From: Hydractinia symbiolongicarpus
Lineage: Eukaryota > Cnidaria > Hydrozoa > Anthoathecata > Hydractiniidae
DNA: 64,000 nucleotides
Reading direction: 5' to 3'
Assembly: GCF_029227915.1 (NCBI RefSeq)
Contig: NC_079880.1
Span: 23,312,501-23,376,500 of the forward strand
Made by a program: the position numbers and the translations under genes. Below the pieces are notes generated by a model. The model did not search any database and had not been told where the DNA came from. It saw only the letters and a list, made by a program, of their open reading frames with translations. The stretch's first letter is position 1. Every line of letters starts with the position of its first letter. This document shows positions 24,009 to 35,539 of the stretch, piece after piece.

Positions 24009-24011
24009 AAT

Positions 24012-24961
24012 TTACCTAAGCTCTTCAAGGAAAAGGATGTACGTTTGTGCACCATTTAGCAAGCGTTGTTTGCAAGGGACCACTGCTCTGTCGTTGAAAT
24101 GAAACCACTTACCATGTACTTGGTTATAAGCAACATTAGTGTAATGGCTATTGTTCAAATTTCCAGAGTGGTTAATTACAGCCCTTAATTTGTAGTGCTT
24201 GCAACAAGAGACTTCACTTTCTACAGTGATAGGTATAGAAACGGTGCCCGGGTAAGATGTGACAGGAGAACAAACCTTAGACACAAGACCTTTGTTATAG
24301 GCAAAGCGCTTTAATTGCAGAATCAAATTTGAACTGCACTCTGCGACCTCTTTTTCAACCGTCGCAGTTTGGTAATTATTGCAGTAGTGACAGAAGTACG
24401 AGTTAACACCTGACAATTCTTCGCTCTCCAAAAAGTTATCTACTGAAGATTGTACAGATGATGTCAAGGGCAGTTGAAGAAATGGACTTACTTGGTAAGA
24501 GGTGCTAATATTATTGCAAGCGTTGCAAGTAGTGCAGATTTTCACACGAGTGTTGAATAATCTACCAAAGAAAGGAAAGGCTAAGGACAACTCTGGTATG
24601 AGATACTCAAGAATCTCTAGGGCAACTTCCTGAGAGAACGGAAATGAAGAAGGGTTCACTGGAACCTTGAAGGAGGATAATTTGCGTAGAATACTTACAA
24701 AACTTCTACCTATCGCCATATTGGAATCATTTACAGAGATGGCTGTGGCGACTGTGGATAGCACATAAAAACGTCGGAAAATGGAATTATGTAACATGTG
24801 TTGCCTAAATTTAGCAAGCCGCTGTTGCTGCCTAGTGATTCTTGTACAGGCAAGGTAGTGGAGCTCTTTGTTACGCCTTGGGGAGTCGTGTCCTTAAAGC
24901 TAGTGGTCGAAGTTGATTGTGACTTGGATGATTTCTTTAAAACAGGATGAATCCAAGACAA
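24012..24961 (-). pseudogene. USP-type ubiquitin protease domain at the C-terminus of an RLE LINE (copy 1)
   Basis: The minus-strand sequence encodes a nearly complete ubiquitin-specific protease (C19) domain. In order it has the Cys box LLNLGNTCY followed after a one-base shift by NSIF, a zinc ribbon with CTTCNAC and CHYC, the QLKRF box, and the His box AVINHSGNLNNSHYTNVAY with FNDRAVV and YILF at the end. The usual GHY is SHY, with the histidine kept. A Ser/Thr-rich linker (KSSKSQSTSTTSFKD) joins it to the upstream endonuclease domain. USPs cleave ubiquitin from proteins. The only disruption inside the domain is the one-base loss beside the catalytic cysteine. The same RLE-USP order occurs at 34002-35467. 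Confidence 0.85.
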
Positions 24962-24999
24962 AGAATATCAAGATAGCCAGATGTAAAACGACGATCACA

Positions 25000-25870
25000 T
25001 AGATGACTCAGTAAGAGATTTCAGAGTGGAACGCACAGACATGTTAGAAAAGCCGAGGCCTGAGGCAGATTCTAACTGTTTCGGAACAAAATCCCCTAGC
25101 TCCTACTTCAGCAGCAAAGAAATGCACAGACCAATTCTTTAATCTCATGACGGAACAAAGTGACGAGTATTTATCAACCTTAACTCCATGCCAAGTCTCC
25201 ATGTTCTCTTCGCATGGGCAAGCTAATTCAAGGATAATTACAGTTTTGGTCAAGGCAGGAGTTAAAAGTATGTCCGGACGAAGTTACAACAAGATAAGGT
25301 GGTAATATTAAGGTTGAATCTAAGTCTGACAATAATCTCCAATCAGAGGCCAGGTGAAGGATTCCTTGAATTCTTGAACGCTTTTTGATGGGAAGACGTT
25401 TACCAGCTGGAACAAAGGATATTTTGTGACATCTAGAGAATTTTGCTGGCTCGAAATCGGATAAGAACTTCTGAATGGCTGCCACTAACACTCGCAGAAC
25501 AGTATCGTGGCGGTACGTGAATCTACCTTGTGAAAGTGCTAATTTACAAGCGCCTAAAACGTGGGACACGTTACAGGGGGTTTTTTTACATAGGGTGCAA
25601 CATTTGTCCTTTTGAATTCCCCACTTGACAAGATTTGTAGAAGAAGGAAGCGTGCCATAGGTTGCACCGATGCAAAATGAAGATAAATTTTGCGACAGAG
25701 ACAGTAGGTTCTTCCAAGAAAGATCGTATTTAATAAACGAGCACCACTTAGTCCGGTTACCTTGGACATGAAGCTAAACGGCTCCAGCATAATATATGTC
25801 TTCCTCCTTGTCCTGCACAACATCTGATACAAGTTTGTGGTAAGAATGGGTACCAATTGGTGGGACACTG
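25000..25870 (-). pseudogene. RLE LINE (copy 1): zinc finger and restriction-like endonuclease
   Basis: The minus strand reads, in shifted frames, a CCHC-type finger (KCCTLCKKTPCNVSH) followed by GACKLALSQGRFTYRHD, then the PD-(D/E)XK endonuclease with RPDILL, IILELACPCEENME, a GVKVDKYSSL block and EVGARGFCS. This is the C-terminal organisation of R2/NeSL-group LINEs, which cut target DNA with a restriction-like enzyme. The frame ends at 25044 just after RPRLF; one base of shift restores a path through SNMSVRSTLKSLTESS toward the USP linker. Frame breaks are also needed near 25600. Confidence 0.8.
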
Positions 25871-25889
25871 TTATGGCTTACCATTCCCA

Positions 25890-27345
25890 AGCCTGCTCTA
25901 CCAAACTGGTGGAAAACAAGTATTTTCTTGAACTTGAGTTGACTCTCTGCTGATTTTTACTGTCTGATCTACCTTCCAGTGTCCAGCCTTTAAGTGTGGA
26001 GGAGAGTTTGAGACTAGAGGATCAACCGAATCTTGCAGGAGAAGATGGCCACTGATCTTAGCAGACTTTAGCACAGAGGATAGACTTTTTAAAGTTAGAG
26101 GGCATAGCGATGAAGCGGAATACAAACTTATGTTAGAAATAGAGTGATGGAGTCTCAGCCACTTTCTTATAAAGAAAGAAAAATTTTGTTCTAGTGAAAC
26201 AATACGAGATATCGGAACTTCGTAAAATAGAAAAGGCCATCGTATTCGGGGAATTAGAAGATGATGCAAAAACAACACTTTGTGAATGCCTCTATGGAAG
26301 AATTGTCTATGAGTTTGACTTGCTCTACAGCGTTAACAATAACCTGTTGGACAACAGCTGAATCTGACAATGTTGAATATATTTTCCAGCCAACAAACCT
26401 AACTGGGTTTGCGTGAATAGATGGGATTGGTTTTTGCAGGACACAAAAGGGGGACTGATCTAAAACTTTTTCATTAGCTATAACAATGCTTTATGATTTT
26501 GAAGGTCTAAAGCTCATTCCAGCCCAATGAAGGGCTGTTACACAGCGATCCAACAAGTTCTGAGTTTATATTAAAAATATGTCATCCATAAAGGCCTTAA
26601 CCGGAAGATGGTCTGAATCGCCAGGCAAAACACAACTTTTTCAACTCTTCCTTGACGCACACATATTCAATGATTACATTTATAGCTGCCAAAAATAGTA
26701 TGATTGATAATGTACATCCAATAAAAATACCTCTAAAGTGTTGGTGCCATCTGGATGGGGCTGTAAAAAAGAATGACTTGCTCCAGAGGCTGCCATAGTA
26801 GGTGCTAATAAGCCTTATCCAAGACTCTGAAACACCATAGTGACAAAGGGCCATGAAAATGAGTTTATGCGGTAGAGTGGGATACGCATTCGCTACATCA
26901 AGCCATATTGCAGATAGTAGATTTTTCCCAGACTTCGCGTTTCTCAGAGCAGCCCAGACAAGAGAAATATGCTCCCAGCAACCAGGGACTTCTTCCATAC
27001 ATCCTTTTTGAATGGATTTGTTAATAAAGGGATTCTTTGAATGATGTGGTTTTCTAGGCGCTTTGACACAAGTCTGAAAAAAAGTTTTCCTTCCACATTG
27101 AGGAGAGCTATTGGCCGAAAGTCCTTAATGGATGATGGAGATGGAGGCTTATTTTTAGGGATATAAACTTCTGAAGCGACCCTCCACTGAACAGGAATGA
27201 AGGAATTCTTTAAACAAGAATGAAAGGACGCAATTTGAGGACAATTCTTGTTAACAGTGTAAGGTGTTTGGTTCAATTTGGGTGACTATGCATTCCGACG
27301 AGTATGAAGGATGGTTTGAAAGTCCTTGAAATTAAACTTTGAGGA
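25890..27345 (-). pseudogene. RLE LINE (copy 1): reverse transcriptase
   Basis: RT blocks on the minus strand are FNFKDFQTIL, FRPIALLNVEGKLFF, motif A AIWLDVANAYPTLPHKL, FIGCTLSIILFLAAINV and motif C KAFMDD near 26585. These are followed by a thumb/linker region and ISNISLYSASSLCPLTLKSL. Frames are broken at about five places. The copy is cut on its 5' side by the APE LINE at 27345 and appears to resume beyond 31376. Confidence 0.8.
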
Positions 27346-27577
27346 ATAATAATAATAATAATAATAATAAATATTTAAAGTGGCTAGCCCAGAAAATCCC
27401 AAAAACCTATAGTTAGTGGATTGTTTCCACTGGGGGCCACTAGAACAAAAAAGAAACAAAAAATGATAAACCTTAGACTGCCTCAGCTCAATCAAACATA
27501 GTAACATTTATAATCTGTGAAAATTGAAAAGAAAAAGAATAAAAAACAAAAATTAAAAAATTCAAAAGTGATCTCCA

Positions 27578-28447
27578 TTAGAATTTGCCAAATACATTAG
27601 AGATGGAAGTCTTAAACGAAAGCAGACTTCCATCACAGGTCACTTGGTCTGGAAGATTATTCCACACTTTTGCAGCTCTAAATGGGAAGGCTTTTTTGCC
27701 AAATTCCGTGTTGACCAAGGGAAGTGTGAACCTGTTTTTTGAAGCTCCTCTTGTTTGATGATTATGACAGTTTTTTGTCAAAAGGAATTTTGAGCGCATG
27801 TAATCAGGAGCAATGTGATTCATGGCTTTGAAAACTAATATGGCATCGTTTTTGATGAGTAAATTATTCATTGAATATTCCCTCTCTTTCCCAAGAAAGG
27901 TACGGACACATTTTAATCGTTTTTCTAGTTTTCCCAATCTACCTTGGGTGGCACAAGCCCATGCCGAGGAGCAGTAGTTGAAATATGGCATGACAAGTGC
28001 ATTAATTAAAAGGTTTTTTGTGTGAGGTGTTAAACAGGATGCAATGGTTCTAATTTTAGAATATTTAATTAGTATTTTTCTATTTATGTCATTAATGTGC
28101 TTTTCCCATTGCATTTTTTGATCAAATGTTACCCCAAGATATTTAACTTTTTCGCTCCTCTTCAAAGGAATACCCATATAGTTGATAGTTTTGTTCTCAA
28201 CTTTTTTTAACTGGCTGTGGTTGCCGAAAAAGATTGTTTCAGTTTTGTCCGTATTAATAGTCATTTTGTTATTATTCAGCCAGAGGTCGACTTGCGAAAG
28301 TTCTAACTCGACCTGGGAGACAAGGGTATCCAAGTTTTTATGAGACGAAATAATTATTGTATCATCCGCATATAGATGGTGGTAGTTTGAATTGATGACA
28401 GATTTTAAGTCATCAATATACAAAAGAAAGAGCAGGGGCCCCAACAC
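27578..28447 (-). pseudogene. APE LINE RT C-terminal part (shifted frame)
   Basis: This continues the polyprotein after the small deletion: LGPLLFLLYIDDL, an intact motif C LYADDTIII, the thumb with KVKYLGVTFDQKMQWEKHI, and the C-terminus with AAKVWNNLPDQV. The catalytic aspartates are preserved here, so the element is disabled only by the stop at 30549 and the shift near 28450. Confidence 0.85.
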
Positions 28448-31019
28448 AGATCCCTAAAGCGTCTTCATGAAGCAGATCTGATCCTGTGTCGTTTACAAGA
28501 GTCAGCTGCAGTCGGTCCGTTAAGTAGGACTCGAACCAGTCAAAGGCAGCATCTCTGATGCCAAAACACCATAGTTTTTTTAACAAAATTTTATGATCAA
28601 CAGTGTCAAAAGCTTTTTTAAGGTCAATGAGCACAGCACAAACAAAGTTATGTTGGTCGAGCTCAGTAAGAATAAAATCAGAGACATCGACTACTGCAGT
28701 TTCTGTGGAAAAGAGTTTTCGAAATCCGGACTGTCTGTCATTCAGGAAGTTGTGCTCAGAAATAAAATGAGACATTTGCTCATGCACTAACTTTTCAAAA
28801 ATTTTCATAGGAATTGGCAAAATGGAGATAGGCCGATAATTAGTAGGATCTGTTTTATTGCCACTTTTAAAAATAGGCGAGACCCTTTTAGTCTTCCAAC
28901 ATTTAGGTACATAACCAGTAAATAAAGATTTGTTGAAAAGACTTGATAAATAAATACTTAAAACTGACGAACCTGCTTTTAGCAGTCGTGAACCAATTCC
29001 GTCCAAGCCTGTAGCTTTATTAAGTTTTAGTGATCTAATTATTTTTTCGACACTTTTGGTCTCAATACGAGCCCACCGAAAATCGTGTCCGCTAACAGGT
29101 GGATTAACATTAGTAGTGTCAGAAGAAAATTTAGAGGCTAGTTTGGCACCAACACTGACAAAAAATGAATTGAATGTGTTGGAAATTTCTTTTGGGTGAG
29201 AAGTTTCTGTACCATCGTTTTGGACTACTCGTTTTATCGAGGTAGTATTGCCTGACTTATCAGGAACCAGTTTTTTTAGGGTTTTCCAAAGTTGTTTTGG
29301 CCGTTTTTGAAAGTCCTGCAAAACGTCATTATAGTACTCGTTTTTGAGTCGATTTTTGAGACCTATTACCTGGTTCCTTTTTTGTTTGAAAGCTTCCCAG
29401 TCTATGATGGATTTTGTTTTTGATGCTTTCCGTTTCAAGAAGTCTCTTTCTTTGATGGCTATTATTAATTCATCAGTGACCCATGCCTCAACACGGCCAG
29501 AAAATCTATGTGTTTTGAAAGGGGCATGTTTGTCAGCCACTGTTTTAACATTTTTATTCAGTTTCTCACATGCTTTATCAAGGTCATCATAATTATTAAA
29601 ATATGACCAGTCTAAATTCCTGAGGTCCTTCAGAAAAGCCTCTTCACTGAAGTTCTTGTAGCTACGAACCTTGCATGTTTTAGGTTCAAATTTTGGCCTT
29701 TTGAATTTTCTGATCACATAAACTAAATTGTGATCACTGATGCCTAAATCCATGACACCAGTTTTAGAAATACAAGAACTGTTAGAAAGTATCAAGTCTA
29801 TAAGAGTGCTACTATTTTCAGTAACACGAGTTGGCTCCGTAATATGTTGTTTTAGGAAAAGAGTGGAGCATAATTCCTTTATTTTGGAGGAAAGAGCATA
29901 TTTTGAAAGCATGTTACAGTTAAAATCTCCCAAGATAAAAACTTCTTTCTCTTCTGGGAGCTTGTTAAAACACTGTTTAAAATGAGTACACAGGTTTTCG
30001 GTACTCTGCAAATCACTACCTCCAGGTGGCCTGTAAACCCCACACACGTAAATAGGTTTAGTTTTTTTCAGGCACACTTTCACCCATAATGATTCAACAT
30101 TTTCGAAGTAAAGGTGTTTCAAAAGGTGGCTATCCAAGTTTTCATTAACAAAAATTAGAACACCCCCACCTCGTCTATTCCGATCATTCCTATAACAAAC
30201 ATAGCCATCAATTTTAACATCATTGTCAGTGATGGTGTCATCAATTTTGGTTTCACAGATGGAGAATACATCAAGTTTTGTTTGATGTAGCAGAAGTTTA
30301 ACATAGTCTAGTTTGGATGACAGACCATTAATGTTGAGATGGGCCATTTTTAAGCCCTTCCCATTTCTGATTGCCTCAAAATCAAAGTTTTCATCAATAG
30401 TAATATTGATGTTGTCCGGAATTTCGTCACCAAATGACTCCTCATTAGCAAAGGGCAAATTACGAGAAAGACAGGGACTGCAAACGAAAAACAGTTTATC
30501 TTCAGGAGTCTTCATAAATTGTTGATATTTTTTATCAGAAATACGCTCTCATTTTTTATGAGCCCATAATCCACACTTGTCACAAGAAAGTGCTTTTTGT
30601 GTTTTTGCCACAGGTTTTAAGCATGAAGAACAGGGATACTTAACAGGACCTGGGTTGAGGCAGATGTCCCCTGACAAGAGGATTAAAAAATAGAAATACT
30701 TGTGCCTGCTTGGCTTAAGTTTTGATAAAGCCATTAATTTTAATTGGAGAGTGAGCTGGCTTTCAGAAACTCTATTGCAGGCATCAAGTGAAGAGATAGA
30801 AAAGAAACTCCTATCTAGTCGACTCATTTCGTTGTTGTTGGGTGAGCTACTTTTGAACGAAGGTTTTGTATTGCTCAAAAATACAACGAACACAAAAATC
30901 AGTTTTAGCGTAAATGTGGGGTTTCCTACCTGAGTAAAGTTATTTTTAAGTCGTAGAGAGATCATTCTACGGTTATGTGCTCTTCCAAAACTATGTTTGA
31001 AGGTCTGAGGCAAGCCCAT
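28413..31019 (-). pseudogene. APE LINE polyprotein: 2A-like motif, PHD-like finger, endonuclease, RT N-part
   Basis: A single minus-strand frame runs from 31019 to 28413 with one stop (TGA, 30549-30551). The N-terminal part ends in LLSGDICLNPGP, which resembles a 2A ribosome-skipping peptide (NPGP end) but has Cys where the usual Glu sits. A PHD-like finger follows: CSSC, CDKCGLWAHKK, then the TGA exactly where the next Cys is expected, then CSPC. The APE endonuclease has LNINGLSSK, SICETKID, ILGDFNCN and GISDHN. RT fingers and palm follow with NYRPISILP and VLIDLKKAFDTVDH. A deletion near 28447-28455 removes the GVPQ turn and shifts the frame. Confidence 0.85.
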
Positions 31020-31375
31020 TTCCTTACGATGTTACACAGAAGGAGCAGCAGGAACCCACAACACAGCAAAGCTACCATATTAGATGATAGATGGATAAAA
31101 AACTGACTGGGATAAAAACAATTTATTAACAAAAACAATAATTTAAAAAACTTACAAAACAACAAATTAAAGAAATGAAAAGATATAAATAAAGTAAAGA
31201 AGGCAGTACAGTATATAATAAATCAAAAAGGACTTAGCTGTCAAAGCAGGAGCTCTTCAAGCTTTAGTCTTCTTTTTTCTTTCTTCGACTTAGCGCGCCA
31301 AGACCGGAGCGTTTTAGATACGTCCGACCTCAACGAGAGCTAAGCACTTTTTTGACGAGAGCTAAGCACTTTTTT

Positions 31376-32325
31376 CAATCAAATGCAGACGTGACGTTGG
31401 GAGCATTAGGCAAACCAGGAAGAGTTGAAAGCAGTATCTCATATAAGGGATCAATTAACACAGAAGTTTTGTGGGCATCTAGGGATTCTTTAGGAACATT
31501 AAGCCTAATAGAGCATTTGGGATCTAGCAGATCTTTATGAGCCCGATAAAGTTCTTACCAAATTCATGGTTTGCATTGTGGATCTTCCATCGATTTCTTC
31601 TCTTCCGTTCTCCCCGGCGTAATGTTGTTAACTTTAATTTAACATTGCCTAGCGAAGTTTGTAAATGTTCCCTCTACATAAGTCCGACACGTTTTCCAGT
31701 TGTTGAGGAAGAGAATTTTTCTCTTTTACCAACGAAGTGGACTGTAATGCACGTCTGTTTAAACCAGATGGGGCATGTGTGGGTTGAGCCGTAAATCCAA
31801 AGAGAAGGGAAGCATGATGGTAAATTGTGGATTCTAGAATTTCCATTCTCTCTGACAGAGGGTGAGAACCAAACAGGTTGTGGAAAACGGCATTGTTGAG
31901 AGCGCTCCAAGCTTCTGTGTCAGTGGATTATAGCCATGAAATTTGTTTTTTTTTTCTCTATTTTCTTAAGCTTTTCAATATCTGTTGGTTGCTGAGAAAG
32001 AACACTGTGGTTTTTATCCAGGTTAGCTTTTAGCAGCTTAGACTTTTCAGTGGAACCGGCAGCAAGAACATCTTGCAAAACAACTTTACACGGTTTTAAA
32101 TTCCAATTTTTTAAGGAAGTTTCATTTGAGGTTCCTTCCAGTGTCCAGCCTTTAAGTGTGGAGAAGAGTTTGAGACTAGAGGATCAGCCGAATCTCGCAG
32201 GAGAAGATGGCCACTGATCTTAGCAGACTTTAGCACAGAGGATAGACTTTTTAAAGGTAGAGGGCATAGCGATGAAGCGGAATACAAACTTATGTTGGAA
32301 ATAGGAAACCGAAAAGCAGTGATAG
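31376..32325 (-). pseudogene. RLE LINE 5' portion, rearranged
   Basis: Minus-strand coding fragments continue the RLE LINE on the far side of the APE LINE: KDLLDPKCSIRLNVPKESLD and LPNAPNVTSAFD (31385-31540), and LNRRALQSTSLVKEKNSLPQ with SLLFGFTAQPTHAPSG (31640-31850), plus NWNLKPCKVVLQDVLAAGST (31930-32110). The block 32117-32325 is a near copy of 25967-26150 (SNISLYSASSLCPL), which belongs to the RT C-terminal region. It is therefore out of order, and the locus is rearranged. Confidence 0.6.
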
Positions 32326-32541
32326 GAATGTTTTCTTAGATTGATTGCATTTTAAAAGTTTAAAAACGAAAAGCGGCGATAGAAATGTTTTTTTTTAGAT
32401 CGTTTTTTAAAAGTTTAAAAACGAACAGCGGCGATAGAAATGTTTTTTTAGATTGCATTTTAAAAGTTTAAAAACGAAAAGCGGCGATAGAAATGTTTTT
32501 TTTTAGATCGCTTTTTAAAAGTTTAAAAACGAAAAGCGTCA
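32305..32541. repeat. Tandem repeat, about 4.3 units of about 54 bp
   Basis: Units share AACGAAAAGCGGCGATAGAA, a T-run, AGATCG or AGATTGCAT, and TTTTAAAAGTTT. The array begins right at the edge of the rearranged LINE block. Confidence 0.85.
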
Positions 32542-32892
32542 TTTAATAGTTGTGAACAATGCTTCTCGTATGTTTCTTAGATTAAACGCGGTGGAATTTT
32601 AATCAACATTCTCGCGCAATGTATTATAAAACTTTGAGAAAGATTTTTATTATTTAATTACTTCACGCTAATACTTAAGGAAATAGCTTATCAATACATT
32701 TACACAATGCATCTCGCTATTAGAAAAAATATAATTGCTCCAATATTTCTTCGCGAGCGCATTGTTTTTTAACACGCAAATATAAACTCGCAAAACGCTC
32801 AAGGGATTTAATTATAACAAAAGACAAACGACTGCCGTCCTCCACGCAAAGGTGTGATATTAGCGTGTACGCAGTAGATTACATTCAGACTG

Positions 32893-33072
32893 TACTGTAC
32901 AAGGGTTTCTACTCATATTCTTGAACCAAGGTACCCAAAATGTCTATCTGAGTCACCTCAAAAAAGGTCCGCGAACAGTCTTAGCAGGAACTAGACATTT
33001 CTTTCATCTGTAACTTTTCTTCTGTCCTACTCTAGATAAGCCAGTGCAGTCAAACCCCCTTGCTGACATAAT
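32893..33072. repeat. Repeat family R1, 3' part
   Basis: AAGGGTTTCTACTCATATTC, GGTACCCAAAATGTCTATCT and CAGTCAAACCCCCTTGCTGA match the same order at 23690-23895. Confidence 0.75.
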
Positions 33073-33074
33073 TT

Positions 33075-33990
33075 TTATTTTGCTTTAGAATATTCTAGTT
33101 GGATTTTATTTAGATTTAAAGAAAATAATTATCTTCAAAACGAGGATATTCTTAGAAATCTCAGCTATATAAAGGTTCTGACCATAACTGTCAGCTTGGA
33201 ATTGAGGAACTTAACGCATAGAAATATGAAATTAGGTAATTTGTTCTACCATTTGCTAAGAAACTTAGGGATAAGAATCATTTTTAGTACTGACCTCTTT
33301 ATTCGAATTTGGTATAATTAGGAAATTCGGGAAAGGTCTGTTATTTAGCTTATATAAAAGAAACGCATCCATATTTTTTTTAGAATTTTTGGGCAGATTG
33401 AATTTTGTGCATAAAAATAAATCTGCGAAATTCATTACTATAACTTTTGCTCGAAAATTATTTCGCGCGAAATAATAATATTTTTTCCAGTACGCGAAAG
33501 TTACTATCAATAAGGTAATATTTTCCTTTTGCTTGAAATAGCATATTGTGAGCGTATAAAGTAGACTTGTTACATTTACTTGTGTATATCAAATATTAGT
33601 ATAGTTGTTACTGATGAGAACTTGGCATAGTGGAATTATTCATTAGAAGTATTGCAGTTAATACATTTAGCTTGTTAGTTTGTTAGGTCTAGTTTATACA
33701 GTCGCATTAATGTCGCGTGGAAATCAGATCTCGTACAATGTTTCAGTGACAGGAAGCTGATTGCCTATTTACATTATAACATCTTTTGCATTCGTACTGG
33801 TCTGTTGAAATCATTTTGATGCGATGCTATTATACCTGTATAAAGTAGGCCTTAGATATGTTTCTATTTTGTCACGATTTTCATTATTATTTTTTTAAAC
33901 TACCTAGCACTATATACAATAGATCATAATTTTAATGTTAACAGTTAAAGAAGAAAAAAAAAAATCAAATTTGTGAAAGTCGGAATCCTC
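33075..33990. other. Stretch without a recognisable gene
   Basis: AT-rich DNA between an R1 copy and the second RLE LINE fragment. No supported exons or inverted termini were seen. Confidence 0.5.
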
Positions 33991-34001
33991 TTGCTTTTTT
34001 A

Positions 34002-34725
34002 TGCAAGGTTGCCCTGTCGCAAGGCAGGTTTATTTTCAGGCATGATTCTGTCCTTCGCGAGCTTCTTTTCCATCTGAAAAAGTTCTATTCCGAAGTAATA
34101 CCATCCACTAAACAGTGTGTCTGCAAAGTACCCTTTGTCAAGGCAGGTACCTATACCTCAGGCAAAAGATCAAAACCAACAGGTCTCCTGCACCTTGCCG
34201 ACGACTGGGTCTCTTTAGTAGGCCTAGGCAATGCGTTCGTTTTTCCAGGCCATATAGCCATCACCTCTTTAAGACCGGATATTGTGATATATTCTAACTG
34301 TTCTAAGCACGTCATCCTAATTGAGCTTAGTTGTCCTTGTGAGGAAAATATGGAATAAGTAATACGCGGTAACGGGTGGTTGCCACATATATTTGCCATT
34401 GAGGTAGGTGCTAGAGGTTACTCTTCGAAGTCTGTAACTTGCTGTTTAAAATCTCTTGGTTTCAGCAGCCGTGCTGCATTTTCAACTGCACGCAAACTTG
34501 GTGATATGAGCATGAAAGGTTCTTTTTGTATCTAGATTGCCAGAGAGTCGACACAATGGTCCCAGGAGGCTTCAGACAGTAGTTCCCCTTCACCTCGATC
34601 ACAAAACAATCACTTCCCTATTGCAAATTCTTCAACTTTAAAACCACATCAAAATGGCCATCCTACACCCACGCATCCTAATCAAACATCAACCAAGAAC
34701 GCTGTTTCCAACATTCACCCTGGGT
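34002..34725 (+). pseudogene. RLE LINE (copy 2): finger end and restriction-like endonuclease
   Basis: From 34002 one frame reads CKVALSQGRFIFRHDSVLRE, a linker, GHIAITSLRPDIVIYSN and ILIELSCPCEENME. A TAA (34356-34358) follows, and in the same frame VIRGNGWLPHIFAIEVGARG and KSLGFSSRAAFSTARKL. About 15 residues that should carry the H-x-x-K-x-x-KY segment are missing at the TAA, so the nuclease is dead. A TAG follows near 34531, then a Ser/Pro/Asn-rich linker leads in frame into the USP domain. The copy is 5'-truncated near 34000 and lacks its RT. Confidence 0.8.
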
Positions 34726-35467
34726 TGATAAACAAAGGCAATTCTTGCTATGCGAACTCCATTCTTCAAGCATTAACTGACCAGCCAAAGCTCTGCGCTC
34801 ATGAATATGTCCCTTTTAAGTTGCTTGCATTCGGCAATTGACCCATCAATTTTTTGCGGTCCTTGCAAATAAAATGCATGCTCTGGGTAGCACAGAGTTT
34901 TATTACAACAGCCAACAAGATGTCCCTGAAATTTTACAAGTTGTTTTTGATGAGTTGATCGGATCTTCATCTTTGGTGGACGACATTCTATCGGTAACAT
35001 TGACCACAACAACGTCCTGCAATTTTTGCTTTTATTCATGTTTACCTTACCAACGCTTATGTCAATATCAGACTCCTTTAAAAAATTTTTCTAACCTTAG
35101 CTACTTTTAGGCGACAACAATTGGTATTCTCCCCAGTGCTGAGCACAAAAATATCAAATTGTGGAAGTGTTTTAGTTGTCCAATTGTTAAGGTATACATC
35201 TCTTAATGGTTTCATCGCTTAAAGACAACAGGTTGGTTTCGTGCATTCCAAAGAAACATCACGTCTTAGGATGTGTGTTTCAATAAAACATTCAATTTAG
35301 TTGCCACCATCAACCACTCCGGCACTCTTAGGGTAGGCCATTACTGGGCTTTTATCAAGGACAACCATAACACCTGGCTTAAGTGTGACGCTCGTGCCGT
35401 TACTGCGGTGGATTCATCGCAACTTAACAATCGCTCAGCTTACATACTGTTCTTTAGTAGAAGTTAG
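34726..35467 (+). pseudogene. USP-type ubiquitin protease domain of the RLE LINE (copy 2)
   Basis: In the same frame as the endonuclease comes the Cys box LINKGNSCYANSILQALT (catalytic Cys codon 34746-34748). In a second frame come YNSQQDVPEILQVVFDEL and a degraded finger region. The His box is FNLVATINHSGTLRVGHYWA with the canonical GHY, then CDARAVT and SAYILFF, ending at 35467. Stops and shifts lie between the Cys and His boxes. Because RLE, linker and Cys box share one frame, this copy is the best evidence that the LINE polyprotein really ends in a deubiquitinase. Confidence 0.85.
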
Positions 35468-35539
35468 CTTTCTTTTCTGCAAAACAGTTAATTGGGGGAG
35501 AAAAAAAATTTTAAACATTGCAACAAGGCACAATGAAAT

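Larger units (their letters stand above)
27345..31376 (-). mobile_element. Near full-length APE-type LINE (CR1/L2-like), 4.0 kb
   Basis: Oriented on the minus strand, it begins near 31376 with two tandem copies of a 22-bp unit containing GTGCTTAGCTCTCGT. It has one long ORF and ends in an (ATT)n microsatellite tail at 27345-27369. Its 3' untranslated region contains AGTGGCCCCCAGTGGAAACA, found again at 43590-43649. It sits inside the RLE LINE, whose coding resumes on both sides. Confidence 0.85.

Noticed and set aside
28593-30933. Several plus-strand open frames of 65-82 codons
   Set aside because: They lie opposite the LINE polyprotein and are shadows of its minus-strand coding.
31332-31376. 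Direct repeat of about 22 bp, considered as a target site duplication
   Set aside because: The two copies are adjacent, not flanking an insert; they are a tandem duplication at the LINE 5' end.
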